64,000 bases of DNA, taken from the NCBI RefSeq assembly GCF_018873765.1, contig NC_057924.1, forward strand, positions 21,881,542-21,945,541, read 5' to 3'. Of this stretch, positions 12,562 through 24,816 are shown piece after piece (within the stretch, counting starts at the first letter, position 1; every line of letters begins with the position of its first letter). This stretch comes from Telopea speciosissima (taxonomy: Eukaryota; Streptophyta; Magnoliopsida; Proteales; Proteaceae). Under the pieces are notes generated by a model. It did no database searches and was not told the DNA's origin. It was given only the letters and a program-made list of their open reading frames with translations. Position numbers and translations under genes: made by a program.

Positions 12562-15161
12562 ATACCCGCACCCCGAGAGTATAATTAATTATTAATTCTT
12601 CCCTGTGACGTGTAGTTATCACTGCCACATATGCCGGTGAGTTGTTCTCACTGGTGGTCAAACCCAGCTATATTGACCATAGTACGAGGTTGCCTGTGGA
12701 AACTAGTCGGGACCACGGAGGTTGCACCTTGACGTGTCAGGGGTAAGTAGTTGACCAAATTTTATTGTGTGCTTACTGCCCTCTCAAAGCCCTCGAAGTG
12801 TGGTCCAAAGGCCCTGACCTCTTATGGTGGGAACCACCTTCCTACTCGCATCGGATGCAAGGTTACTGGCTGCCTCCGACCCTGCATCCAATGCTGCTGA
12901 CAAGGACTCTTGTGAGTGAGACCCTGTGGCTAAGGTGCTATGGGTGTCTTGCCATGTTTGACCCTACCCAAATAGACCCTAGGTTACACTTATGAGGTCT
13001 TATCCAAACAGGCCATTAAAAGTGATTTTCTATATGAGGGAGATGGGTAAGACTATTCCTTAGTCTTTCTTTTTTTTCTTTCCTAACCTAATCGTGAAAG
13101 GAGAGGAGAGCTTTGAAGAGAGGAGGAGAAGAAGGAGAAGAAGGTGGGATCGGCTGCTTGAGCTTGGATCTACAAGGAGGACCTCCTGTGTACCTCAAAT
13201 CAGGTAAGCCAAGTGCCCCTTTTTCTCTCTTTCCCCCTTGCTCGTTTGAGCTTGGGTGGTTCTTTGGTTGCAGCCCCAAGATGGGGATTTCTTTTTTTGA
13301 AAACCCAAAGGGTTAGCTCGAGCCATGTGTAGTTTCCCCTTGTAGGATGCTATCCCATTTTCATTACAATCCTATAAAGACCTCTATTTGACCTCTTGTT
13401 GAATCTATTTGATTCTAAAGCTTCAACCACCAAAGAAAACCCCAAATCTGGATTTTTGAGCTTTTGATCCTTTAAACCTCCCTTAAATCTTTGGATGTTG
13501 GGTGTTTCTAAGACCCAAATAGACTCTAAGACACCCCCTCCCTAGTCCCTTGAGGCTTAGAGAACCAAATGGGACAACCCTGGGCTTTTAAAGACCTTGA
13601 AATCACACTTGGGTTGCATCGGAGGCGAGTCTGCGTGAGTCCGATGTTGCCTCCGATGTGTCCCGAGCCTGCAGGGAAGGTCGGAGGCAAGGTCGGAGGC
13701 AAGACTGCGTGAGTCTGATGTTTGCCTCCGATGTGGCCTGAGCTTGCAGGAAGGTCGGAGGCCGCAGGAAGGTCAGAGGCAAGGTCGGAGGCAAGCCTGC
13801 TGAGTCCGACGTTGCCTCCGATGCAGTTTTTAAGGCTTATAACTTATGTAAACTGTGGGGTTTCTCTATGAGGCCTCCCCTACACTCTCTCACACTCTTA
13901 TTCACTTCCATAGGCGCCAACATATGTGCAATGGGGTGATTTTGAGCGGGAATCGTTGCGCTTATATAAATTCCATTTGAAGTAATTGGTGAGTGGGTTT
14001 GGGTGACTGTTTGAGCTTGTTTACTATTGCTTATTCATGCATTTATGAATTATATTGTGACATTATCATTAAAGCATGATTGCATATTTGCATTTATTCT
14101 TATTCGATGATGATGATTTGGATGATATGGATTTGTGTTGGGTTACGGTGCCGGGAAGTACTGGCACCGGAACCCCCGGATTACGTGGAATTGTATATTG
14201 CATCTCATTCTTACCTGTATGCGCTATGTTGTGCTGGTACCCGGGGGTTAGATGGAATGGGACGTTGACACACCCGCATGTACCTGAAACATGATAGGAT
14301 TCATGTAGTATATCTGTGGTTAGGCTCAGTTCCTTATGCTACGACCCTTACCAACAGGGGTTTAGGTGTTGGGTAGCCAGAGCACCTGCTGCCTGTGGAG
14401 AGTTAGAGAGGCCAAGCCAGGGGTAGTAATGGTTATCGGGGTCTGCCTCTGGGTGGTGATGACTACGACCGGCGCGGGCTCCATTGTAATAATTGAGGTT
14501 GCATTGTGGTGAGAATGGAAGGATCCACAGTGTCTTCCCGAGTTATTGCAGTAGCATTTACCCATTGACTTAGAATTGTGTGTTAGGTGGTAAATGAATT
14601 AATAATGGCATTCACCATAGACTTTTTGTGATTGTGTGACTATGCATCCCCTTTTCTCTCTCACTAGCTCGATGGAGCTAACCCCCGTGTACACATTCTT
14701 TTTAGATTTTGATGCAGATGATTACTGTGGAGCCAGAGACCGTGACTGAGGATCATGGTGATGGTTGCCCATGATGATTGTGCCTACGGGCTGTATTGAT
14801 ACTTGGGACTTGTTCCCTTCTTTTGTTTTTTTTGGGGCCACGTGCCTTGTATAAATATATTGTTATACTTGTTTTGGGGTAGTTATGCTATGGTCATTCG
14901 GGATATTCATCCAAACTATTTATGTATCACTTAGCCGTGTGAACATGAGGTAACTACTGTAAACGCTTCTGCTTATTTTATGATCGTTGGAAATGTAATA
15001 TTCCTTTGTCTTTCGCACTCTGATATTATTGTATTGTAATATTGGTTTATGACTGTGAGTTGGCCACTGCATCGAGATCCTGGCGGTGAGGTGGGATGAC
15101 GCGTGTCACCCCAATCATACCCTGATATTGTATTTTATCCCTTGTCGGGATAGGGGTGTGA

Positions 15162-15163
<2 letters not shown>
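12558..15163 (+). mobile_element. Solo LTR, Tekay/Del-like Ty3/gypsy (LTR A)
   Basis: The 2,606-bp segment starts TGTTATACCCGCACC and ends GGGGTGTGACA. It is flanked on both sides by CTCTC, consistent with a 5-bp target duplication but ambiguous because the site is a CT repeat. Its 3' part shares an ordered set of blocks with the LTRs at 33100 and 55625: a CTACGACCCTTACCAACAGG block, then TTATCGGGGTC, then CCCGAGTT plus a short spacer and TAGCA, then TTGACTTAG. The copy at 55625 is followed by gag-pol, which identifies the family. No internal region is present, so this is a solo LTR. Confidence 0.85.
13615..13830 (+). repeat. Dyad repeat array in LTR A
   Basis: Repeated GGTCGGAGGCAAG words alternate with inverted GTTGCCTCCGATG words, so the stretch can fold into several alternative hairpins. 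CGTGAGTCCGATG-type spacers recur between them. The array sits about 1.05-1.27 kb from the LTR start. Confidence 0.75.

Positions 15164-15204
<41 letters not shown>
15164..15204. repeat. (CT)n microsatellite, right part
   Basis: Continuation of the CT run interrupted by the solo LTR at 12558-15163. Confidence 0.9.
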
Positions 15205-15207
<3 letters not shown>

Positions 15208-15225
15208 GATGGTAAAGTAGTAAAC

Positions 15226-15855
15226 TGATACGTCAAGGAACGTTAGCCAATGAGGAGCTGACATTTGTATCGGGATGAGCTGAGGTCGTGTTGGATGAGC
15301 ACGAGCCGTCCCCTACCCAAAAGGACAAAACTCATGCGAGTACCTGACCTCGAGGTTCATACGCGCGAGCCCAGACATTGACGAATAACGAGGGGTAGAC
15401 GAGCCGAGCCTTCCTAAAGGCGTGACTAGGCTAGAACCTTAACCACCCTGTGAGGGGCAGAAACGACCTTCTCAGGATGACCCGAGTACCACACTCTACG
15501 AGAAGAGAACAAGCCACGGGCCCTAATAGCCCAAGATTATCGCCCATACGTCGCCTAATAAAGCGCAAAGGGATCAGGGGATTAACCCTATCCCTAGAAT
15601 TACTCCTAAATTCTCTCACTCCATGCCCAGGACTCTCCTTTCCTAATAGGGCATGATTCTACCCACCATGCCTCACTCATCGCCTATAAATAACTGGGTA
15701 AATTCCTCCCACGATCATCTGAATTCAATTATTCTTATCTATTGCTAAGAGTTCTGACTTAGGCATCGGAGTGCACAAACTGGCATAGCCCGGTCCTCTC
15801 TTGCTAACCCTGTGTTGTAGGAACAGGTCGCTTCGACATAGTTCTTGACGCAACA
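15226..15855 (+). repeat. Tat 5' LTR
   Basis: The 630-bp LTR starts TGATACGTC and ends GACGCAACA. The 3' copy is 637 bp and differs by a 7-bp insertion near the CGCGCGAG motif plus scattered substitutions, which are densest in the first 100 bp. A CTATAAATA box lies at 15684-15692. Confidence 0.93.
15684..15692 (+). promoter_or_regulatory. TATA box of the Tat LTR
   Basis: CTATAAATA occurs here and at the matching place in the 3' LTR (25625-25633). It is oriented with gag-pol and suits the LTR promoter. Confidence 0.6.
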
Positions 15856-15858
15856 GAT

Positions 15859-15874
15859 TGGCGCCGTCTGTGGG
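15859..15874 (+). promoter_or_regulatory. Tat primer-binding site
   Basis: TGGCGCCGTCTGTGGG starts three bases after the LTR end. This sequence is typical of Tat-lineage elements at the minus-strand primer position. Confidence 0.8.
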
Positions 15875-15921
15875 AACGACAACTTACAAGCCCTACTAAG
15901 CTCTAAACCAACTAAAGGATC

Positions 15922-17715
15922 ATGGCCGGTGAGCAAAACGTTGTTTCCACCAATCCCGAGATCCCCCAGCTAGAGGGAAACCCAGTAGCCAGCCGTGCAA
16001 CAAGAGCACCCGCGCCGGAGGGCAAGCCTGGAAACAAACTGTACACTAGATAGCGGCTGTTTCCCTGCCATCGGCGGTAGCGATCGAGACAACTAGGTCT
16101 CAGCCACCACCCACAATCACGGCTAGACCAAGCGCAATCCAAGAAAGCGCTCAAGGCACCCAGGGTGTGGGATCTCTCCCCCTGCCACCTTCGCTACCGG
16201 AGGGATTTGTCCCGATAAACATGAATCCTGACGCACCGGCCCCAGTTGGTTAAATCAATGATCTGCAACAGCAAGTACTCCAGCAGAATGCCCTCTTCAG
16301 GGATATGCATAGGGAGTTACAGGCAGCGAGGATGACCAATCCGGCACCTATCACGACATGGGCACCACCCTCGCTACCAGCTCTCCTGAGGCAAGCGCGA
16401 GGAGAAGAAAGAGCTCTGAGGGAGGGGGAAGTGCATAGAACCAGGAGCCATGCCGGGTCATCTCACCCTTCTCGGAGAAACATTCCCCCTCAAGGGGTCG
16501 TTCGGACCGGAGACCTGCCACCCGAGTTAACCCTTCTTGTGTAATTGAACCATCGGTCTCAACACCCAGAGAGACCCGTGGCCGGACAGAGCAGAGCCGT
16601 ACCAGGCACTCAGACTCATGTACCCCGTGGGCCAACCTTCAGAGGTCGGTTAGACAAGAGAATTGGCAAGGACTAAATGGGCATAACGGCCAGGTCAAAC
16701 CAGGCGCAGATTGGATCGTAGAAAACAAGCTTGACTGTAAGCTCAAGGAGATTAACGACAAGCTAGAAGCCCTAGAAAAAGGGGCCACCCCAGAAGAGAA
16801 TTACAGGCCCAGCCTGCATCCCTTCACACCAAAGATCATGAGAGCGGAGCTTCCCCGAGGTTTCAAACCCCCCTCCTTTGAAGCTTATGACAGGAAGACC
16901 GACCCCAACGACCACATAAGTTACTTTAATGCAATGATGACAGTATACGGCAGGTCAGATGTCATGTCATGTCGGTCCTTCCCGACCTCGCTGAAGGGAC
17001 CAGCAGCGCTCTGGTTCGCCAAGCTAAACCTAACTCCATAAGGAGCTTCACAGAGTTGGCCATAGCTTTCGTAAGCCGATTCCAAAGTAGTGTCAAACAA
17101 AAGAAGATGGCTGCGAACTTGCTGGTAGTGAGACAGCGACCTGATGAGTCCATACGGGACTACATCACTCGCTTTAATGGGGAGGCCCTGGAGATCAAGG
17201 ATCTAGATGACGGCATGGCTTTTAATGCCCTGCACAACGGGGTGACCAACCATGACCTGGTGAAATCGCTCACCCTCGAACCAGTATCCACCATGGCTCA
17301 ACTGCTAGACCGATGCTATCAGTATGCCAATATGTTTGACATTATGAAGGCCCAGAGGACAGCTGATCCCAAGGTGACAGAGAAGAAAAGGACGGGCGAG
17401 AAAGAAGAAAAGAAGGACAGCAAGAAGCAGAAATCGGATTGGTGCCAGGACCGAGACCAAAGTCCAGATTACACGCCTCTGAACACCTCCAGAATGAACA
17501 TCCTTATGGAGATCTATGATCGAGACCTACTGCAGTGGCCCAGACCAATGTTCTCAAAGCCCGAGGATAAGAACAAGAAGAAATACTACAAGTTCCACAG
17601 GGATGTCAGACATGACACAGAGGACTGTCGACAACTAAAGAGAGAAATTGAGGACGTGATCCAAAAGGGGCACCTCCAGCGATACGTCAAGGAAGATAGG
17701 AAAGATAACCCCTGA
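15922..17715 (+). pseudogene. Tat gag (broken)
   Basis: The frame opens with an ATG at 15922 but meets a TAG at about 16053 and further stops, so the N-terminal part is badly eroded. The conserved gag core is clear from 16838. It includes GFKPPSFEAYDRKTDP, a GPAALWFAKL stretch and then SFTELAIAFVSRF, the usual Retrotrans_gag pattern of Tat elements. A one-base frame change near 17030 separates the ALWF part from the SFTEL part. The C-terminal part is lysine-rich and ends in a YYKFHRDVRHDTEDCRQLK region, the Cys/His-like motif of this lineage. The TGA at 17713-17715 sits at a CGA-like position, and the frame continues unshifted into protease. Confidence 0.88.
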
Positions 17716-20700
17716 GGTTGGGACTGCACAAATAGTGACCCCAAAAGAGATGACCGACCCCAAGGAAGAGACGATCGAGACCACCGAGACGATTGCGGGG
17801 AAGACGGTAGAGAAAATTGGGGAACAGGCGCTGAGGCAACACCTCCAATGCCCCAGACATCCTCACCATCCTGGGAGGCCCTGGACAGGAATCATCCAGA
17901 AAGGCGAAGTCCAAAGCACGGTTCGATAGCAGAAGTACCCAAAAAGAAAGTGCAAACCGACTCAATCATTTCCTTTTCGGATGAAGATTTGGAAGGGCTA
18001 AGTTCGCCACACGGCAACGAGGTCGTGGTTCAGGAAGTGATAGCCAACAGACCGGTGCACAGAATATTGGTGGACACCGAGGCGTCAGTAGACATGCTGT
18101 CATACGATGCCTACCTGTAGTTCGGGTTTGAGCCGAGAATGCTGAAGCCTGAGTTCGCACCGCTATACGGGTTCTCAGGAGCACCCACCCCGATCGAGGG
18201 GTCGGTCGAACTCCTGATGATGGTAGGGACAACCGCCTGCTAGAAGACCATAAAGGTCAACTTTATGGTAATTTGGGTCGCGACTGCCTACAATGTCATA
18301 CTAGGAAGGCCGGGCTTGAACGAGTTAGGGGCAGTAGTCTCCACAAAACATCTGAAGGTGAAGTTCACCACCCCTGACGGCATAGGAGAATGTCGTATCG
18401 ACCAGAAAAAGGCATGAGAGTGCCATGCTGCCTTCCTAAAGCAGACCAAGGGCAACTGCAAAGGGACGGCCTTCACTATTGAAGTCAGCGACAACCATGA
18501 AGGAGACTAGCAATATCAACGGGGCGAACCTGCAGAGGAACTCATCGAGATACCAATCGATGACAAGGACCCCACGAGAACTGTGAAAATCGGGACCCTG
18601 TTAAAAGAAGAGGAAGCAAGGGAGCTCGGTTCCTTCCTCTGGGAGTACGTCGACTTGTTTTCCTAGATGGCTGCCGATATGTCGGGCATTCCACGTCACA
18701 TAGCAGAGCAAGCCCTGCACATGGACCCTGCCAAGAAACCGATCCAATAGAAAAGAAGAAGCTTTTCCCCAGAACGACAGGCGGCGATGACAGAAGAAAT
18801 AAAGAAACTAGTATCGGGCTTCATCCGAGAAGAGCAGTTCCCGACCTGGCTGGCTCACATGGTGATGGTACCAAAGCCGAATGAGAAGTGGAGGATGTGT
18901 GTAGACTACACCAACCTCAACAAAGCTTGCCCAAAGGATGAGTATCCCCTTCCTAGGATAGACCTCTTGATAGAAGCCATAGCAGGACATGAAAGGCTAA
19001 GTTTCATGGGCGCATACTCAGGATACAACCAGATCCTGATGAAAGAAGGGGACGAGAAGTACACAACGTTCTGATCTGACAAGGAGAACTTTTGCTATCG
19101 GGTTATTCCCTTTGGATTGAAGAATGCAGGCGCGACCTATCAGAGGATGGTCAATAGGATGTTTAAGGCCCAAATCGGCCAAAATATGGAGGTATACGTG
19201 GACGACATGCTCGTGAAGAGCGTGTGAGTCGAAGACCACCTGGTCGACCTCAAAGAAGTATTCCAAGTGCTGCGCACCCACCAAATGAAGCTGAACCCTT
19301 CGAAATGCGCCTTTGGAGTAAGTTTGGGTAAGTTCCTTGGGTACATGGTATCCCAACGGGGAATTGAGGCGAATCCCGCCAAGATATGAGCCATACAAAA
19401 GATGAGTTCACCAAAAATGGTCCGAGAAATGTAGAGACTGAATGGAAGAATAGAGGCCCTGGCTAGGTTCATGTCGCGATCAGGAGATAAGTGCTTACCT
19501 TTCTTCAAGACCCTGAAAAACCTCAGGGAAACCAAGGACTTCACTTGGACCGACACCTGCCAGAAAGCATTCGAAGATTTAAAGGAGTACCTGGCCAATC
19601 CACCATTGTTGACGCTCCTCGAGCCAAAGGGAGAACTTTTGGTTTATCTGGCAACCTCGCCCTTGGCCGTAAGCGCGGCCTTGGTGAAAGAAGAGAACGA
19701 GTCACAAAAACTGGTCTACTACGTTAGCCATGTCCTCCTCAAGGCAGAAAGCCACTACCCAAGATCGAGAAGCTCGCGTTTGCACTAGTCAAAGCAGCCC
19801 AAAAATTGAGGCCTTATTTCCAAGCCTACCCCATCGCGGTAATGACAGACCAGCCCTTGAAGAAGGTGTTACACAAACTGGATGTATTAGGCAGGCTTAT
19901 AGCCTAGGCAGTGGAGCTGAGTGAATACCAGATCGAGTATAAGCCTCGTACAGCCATAAGGGGATAAGCCCTCACCAATTTCATAGTCAAATGCACACCG
20001 GGAGAAGCCGAGCAAGATCAAGAAGATCGAGTGGCCGAAGAAACCAAGCCCAAAGCATCTTGGACGATGTTCGTAGATGGCTCGAGCAACTCTAGAGGAA
20101 GCGGGGCTGGTTTTATGTTAACTAGCCTAGAAGGCTTCAAAATACAGTTCGCGCTCTGTTTTGGATTCTCAGCATCCAATAACAAGGCCGAGTATGAGGC
20201 GCTGTTAGCAGGGCTGAAGATAGCTAAAGCCATCAAGGTCGAGGGACTGATCGTGAAAAGTGACTCTTAGCTGGTCGTAAACTAGGTGAATGGTGACTAC
20301 AAAGCGAAAGACGATCGGATGGTAGCCTACTTGACCAAAGCAAAGGAGCTAATAAAAGCATTTGAAGCATTCGACATGCACAGAGTGCCGAGGGACAAAA
20401 ATGCCCCAGCCAATGTGCTCTCACGCCTCTCAAACGATGGGTTGGCACAATTGGACGAGTCAGTATACATAGAAAATTTGCACGAACCGTCCTACCAAGA
20501 GAAAGAGATCGCACCGATCGAAATGGAACCGAGCTGGATGGACCCAATAGTCGCTTACCTAAGGGACAACATCTTGCCCGAGGATGGAACTGAGACTTGA
20601 AAGGTACGAGGATGAGCAGCAAGATATACCCTGATCGAAGGGGAGTTGTACAAGAGATCGGTGTCAGCGCCTTTGCTCAAATGCTTACCGCCCAGTCACG

Positions 20701-21767
20701 CCCATTACACCCTGGCAAAGGTACATGAAGGAGTCTATGGAAGTCACATGGGAGGTCGTGCTTTAGCCTACAAAATACTCCGATTGGGGTTCTGCTGGCC
20801 AAACATGCAAAAAGATGTGATCCAGTACGTGAAAACGTGCGAGCAATGCTAGAAATTCGCACCCATACCTCGTCAACCAGCAACCGAGCTGACCTCAGTA
20901 CTCAGCCCTATCCCATTTGCCATGTGGGGAATGGACATACTAGGTGACTTCACCCCAGCCCCTGGAGGAAGAAAGTACCTGGTGGTCGCGATAGATTACT
21001 TCACCAAATGGATGGAGGTAGAACCACTGGCAAAGATCACACGACAACAAATGGAAAAATTCTTCAGAGATAAAGTGATTTACCGATTCGGGCTACCCAA
21101 GATCCTGGTAACAAATAACGGGACCCAGATCAACAACCTAAAGTTTTGAGGATTCTGTGAACACTACCATATAGACCTTAGAACGGTGTCAGTATCGTAC
21201 CCACAAGAGAACGGTCAAGTAGAGGTCACGAACCGGACTCTGTTGGCAGGAATAAAAAGAAGACTGACCGAGGCAAAAGGAAAATGGGTGGATGAGCTGT
21301 TAAGTGTCTTGTGGTCGTACCAAACTACAGTTCAAATGCCAACGGGGGAGAGCCTGTTCTGGTTAATGTACGGAACAGAGGCCCTAGCACCAGTCGAGGT
21401 GTAGGAAGGTTCACTCAGAAGCCTCAATTTCAATGACAGAACATATCAGGATGGCCTAAGAGCAAACCTAGATCTCCTGGACGAAGTAAGAGAGGACGCC
21501 CTGATGAGAAACGTGGCTTATCAACAGAGAACAACCTGCTTTTATAACTCAAAAGTAAAGGAAAGAGTGTTCAGAGCAGGAGACCTGGTCTTAAGGAAGA
21601 CCAGTGCATCACAGCCACAAAACCAAGGAAAGCAGGAAGTAAATTGGGAAGGTCTGTATGTGGTCTCCAGACAGATAAGGCCAGGTACATATCGCTTGAA
21701 GACCCCAGGAGGCAACAAAATACCCCGACCCTGGAACTCAAAAAATTTAAGGAAATTTTTTCAATAA
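17716..21767 (+). pseudogene. Tat protease-RT-RNase H-integrase (broken)
   Basis: Protease has ILVDTEASVDML (about 18067), where the active site should read DTG. Reverse transcriptase shows VPKPNEKWRMCVDYTNLN, then FMGAYSGYNQI with Gly at 19009-19011 where Asp is expected, and an intact YVDDM at about 19196. RNase H shows FVDGSSNSRGSGAGF and NNKAEYEALLAGL. Integrase has its His/Cys zinc region (about 20690-20850), GMDILGDF, then VTNNGTQ with Asn replacing the catalytic Asp at 21114-21116, and NGQVEVTNRTL. Ten in-frame TGA/TAG stops fall between 18118 and 19434 without a frameshift. A one-base loss at about 19757 then changes frame before further stops. Three enzyme active sites are damaged, so this copy cannot be active. 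Confidence 0.92.
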
Positions 21768-21839
21768 AGTCGTTGTAAGAACGACGTTCTTTAATAAAGA
21801 GCTATGGTTCGAGCTAAAACCTCTGTCCAAGTTCAAACT

Positions 21840-22200
21840 TTTTACAACTTTAGTGGTTGGCACTAAAGACGGACCTCAGAAGTCGGTATGAAAGACCCTA
21901 CGAGGCACTAAAGACTAACTCTAGTGGTCGGCACTAAAGATCGACCTCAGAGGTCGGCATGAAAGACCCTACAGGGCACTAAAGACCAACTTTAGTGGTT
22001 GGCACTAAAAGACCAACCTCAGTGATCGGCATGAAAGACCTTAAAGGGCACTAAAGACCGACGTCAGTGGTCGGCACAAAAGACCTTAAAGGAAACACCA
22101 AAGACCAACCCCAATGGTTGGCACCAAAGATTGACCTAAGAGGTTGGCATAAAAGGTCCAACCCAAATGGTTAGCATGAAGAACCCTAGACAACTACCTG
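21840..22200 (+). repeat. 3' UTR minisatellite of the Tat element, about 71-bp unit
   Basis: Roughly five diverged units run head to tail. Each alternates GGTCGGCACTAAAGAC-like and CGGCATGAAAGACC-like words; the first clear period, from 21850 to 21921, is 71 bp. Later units shorten and drift. Satellite-like arrays in this place are a known feature of Tat elements. Confidence 0.8.
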
Positions 22201-22396
22201 ACCTCCATAGTTAGCCTGAGAATTCTTAAGTTGCGGCAAGTGCAAGCCCTGACCCCGCGATGGCAAAGGAAAAATGACCTACGGAGTTGAAGCAAAGTCA
22301 AAAGAAAAGTACACTCGCGACACCAAAACTGATATAAGGGATTTCATTAAAAAGGTCCAAATATTTACATTCAAGGAAAAAAAAAAAGAGGGATTA

Positions 22397-24585
22397 TCAT
22401 TGTTTAGCTAGTAGATCTGTGGGGGCAACAACATCGGCAGCAGGAGCGGAGTCATGACTGGGAGGGTCGACCGGAGCTGGAGGAGCGACGATGGTAGGGA
22501 TGAGCTGTTCCGGAGGAGCGACGTTGGTAGGAGCGGCCAAAGCTGGAGACATGGGCGGAGGAGGGACATAGTACTCAAACTTATCAAAATTAAAGCCCGG
22601 ACTCTTGTCAAGGACGTAACCGACCGTGTCGCTTACACCGAAGTCATAGGCCTCCCGGGTCTTCAATTTAAGAAAGTCGTCCAACTCCTCCAACTTCTTA
22701 AACTCCTCCATGGCAATGGAGCAGGCTGCCTCCTCCAACGCCTTCTGATCTGCCACGGTCTTCTGGAGGGCCCTAATTTTCTTATCAGCAGCAATGGCCT
22801 CCTTTTCTAGCTCGTCCTTCCATTCAGGCAGCATTTTGAGCATCCCCTCTATATCCTTGACTTTAAAGTCAAGGGCAGAGATCTGGGTCACCGTGTCCAG
22901 CGATAGCTCCTCCGTGGCCTTGCGCTTCTTCTTCTCCTCATGATTGAGATCATGATAGAACTCCAACCTCTGGTGGATCTCGCTAGCCTTAACGACACCT
23001 GAAAGAAAAACACCGCATCAGAAAAAGCATACAAGACGAAAAGGGGAAAGGAACAACCCACAAAGTACTACTGACTACTCACCGGGGCGACATCAGAGGG
23101 GAAGGAGGTAGTCAGATGCTCGTCTGACATTCCTCGAATTGTTGTGAGATCATGGGGGAGGCCGTGGTCCATCCACTCTTTGGCGACCGCCGGATCCTCA
23201 AAGGCTGAGTCGCCCTAAAAAATGTTCCACCTAAAATTTATTTGTCGCCTCGCCTCCTTCCCTGTAGCTTGGGCCGAGCTGCTCACGCTCGTGCCCTGGG
23301 AAAGGGTGACCTTCTTCAGAGGCCCCTTTGCTCGAGATCGATGACCTCATCCCGATTCCTCTTGGGGGGGGTAGAGGGGGAGGACTGCACGACCTTTCCC
23401 AGAAGGTGGAGGCTCCTTGGGAGGGACCTGGGAGGCACCGCCAGTAGCTGGGGCCTTGGAGTGCTGTGTCTGCTCCTCAGTTGTCTTCTTCTTCGGCTCT
23501 GACGCGGACAATCTGAGCGCTCAGCGGTCCACCTTGAAGTCCACTATAAAAGAAAAATACATATAAGTTAGAAACACGAGCGATGCAAACATATAGGGGA
23601 AGACTGGTACCAAAGACTGAGAACACTCACCTTGAGCCGAGGTCAAGCCGTAGCGATCCAGCAAACCCTCGTCCTTCAGCTTGAGCACGTCGAAGGGCAC
23701 ACCTTTCAAGCACAAGCCAAGAGATTCCTGATCGTACTAGCTCAACTCGGGAGTGAGGTTCACGGTCCTCAGCCGAATCTTCTCCCACTTCGGTTTGAAG
23801 GGGCTCCCGAGTATCCGCGAGAAGAAGTAGCGGTCCTTCCACTTCTTGGCAGACTGGGGAAGTTGGCTGATAAATTGGACCGACTTCAATGACCCCTTCA
23901 GGCCGTAGAACGCCAAACAGTACCACCCACCCGAAGACCTCTTCAACATGAAGAAGTAGGCGAAAAGGGCCGCAGTCGGTTCGCGGCTGAGCTGAGCAAA
24001 GAAAAGAAAGAAACTGACTATTTGTCGCCACGAGTTCGCCACTAGCTGACCCGGAGAAAGGGTGAAGTGACGGAGGGTCTCGGTTATGAAATCCCGGATA
24101 GGCAAACGGAGGCCACAGATGAACGCAACCTCATACAAGCACACCGCACCCTCACGCGGGTGATTCGCCTTCTCCCTAGGGTTTGGCACCCAGGCGCGTA
24201 CCTCCTTGGGGAACCCATACCAGTTCCGCAGAATGGACAGAGACCGATCTGTCAGGACACTATCATAGGTGTCGACCCCTTGATAGCCTCGCCGACGGGC
24301 TCGGAGTCCGATTCATTGTCATCATCCTCCTCTTCGTCCTGAGCCTCACCACCTTCAGCCACCCGCTCCTCTAGAACTTGGGCAGGGGCTGGGTCACTCC
24401 TCCTCGGGGGGTCAGAAGAAGAAACGACCAAATGGCCATAATGGGCAGTGAAACGCATGCACCCAAAGAAGGCAGGATGGTTGTCATGAGTTCTCTCAGA
24501 ACTCACTTCAGGGTCAGAACCCCCACTCATCCCAGAAATAATGCCGGAGCCCCTACTGAGCTCCTGCAAAGATGAAGACGAAGAC
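22397..24585 (-). pseudogene. Tat antisense gene (aORF) with two introns
   Basis: This gene runs against gag-pol. Exon 1 (24585-23631) starts MSSSSSLQEL, then an acidic EEEDDDNESDSE tract, then a globular region with RNWYGFPKEVRAWVP, FICGLRLPIRDF and SPGQLVANSWRQI. That region resembles the 'putative gypsy-type transposon' (Transposase_28-like) domain. Intron 1 is 23630-23544 (GTGAGT..TTATAG). Exon 2 is 23543-23093. Intron 2 is 23092-22999 (GTGAGT..TTTCAG). Exon 3 (22998-22397) encodes a likely coiled coil (residues about 10-100 of 200) and a Pro/Ala-rich tail. The exons join in phase. Defects: a one-base frame change near 24265, a TAG at a Trp-like position near 23737 and a TGA at a CGA-like position near 23521. 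Extra antisense frames are known in Tat elements; their role is unknown. Confidence 0.78.
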
Positions 24586-24816
24586 ATGGGAGTTGGAAGA
24601 CTTACTGTGAAAGGCTGGATCGGAGAGAAGGATGAAACTGAAATGCCTAGGAAGTGAAAATAAGACGAACAGGAACTGCTGAAGCCGCTACAGGACTGAG
24701 GCACCAACAGAGTGAGCAGACAAGCAAAGAAAGAAAGGAGAAGAACAAGAATGGCAAAGAGAGCAAACGTAGGGAGCACAAATCAGCAATAAAAGAGACA
24801 AAGGAGCAGGAACTCC

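Noticed and set aside
16351..16635. 94-codon minus-strand frame
   Set aside because: It is a shadow of the eroded Tat gag N-terminus.
20233..20622. 129-codon minus-strand frame in the Tat element
   Set aside because: It overlaps the RNase H coding region on the opposite strand and has no domain; it is a shadow frame.
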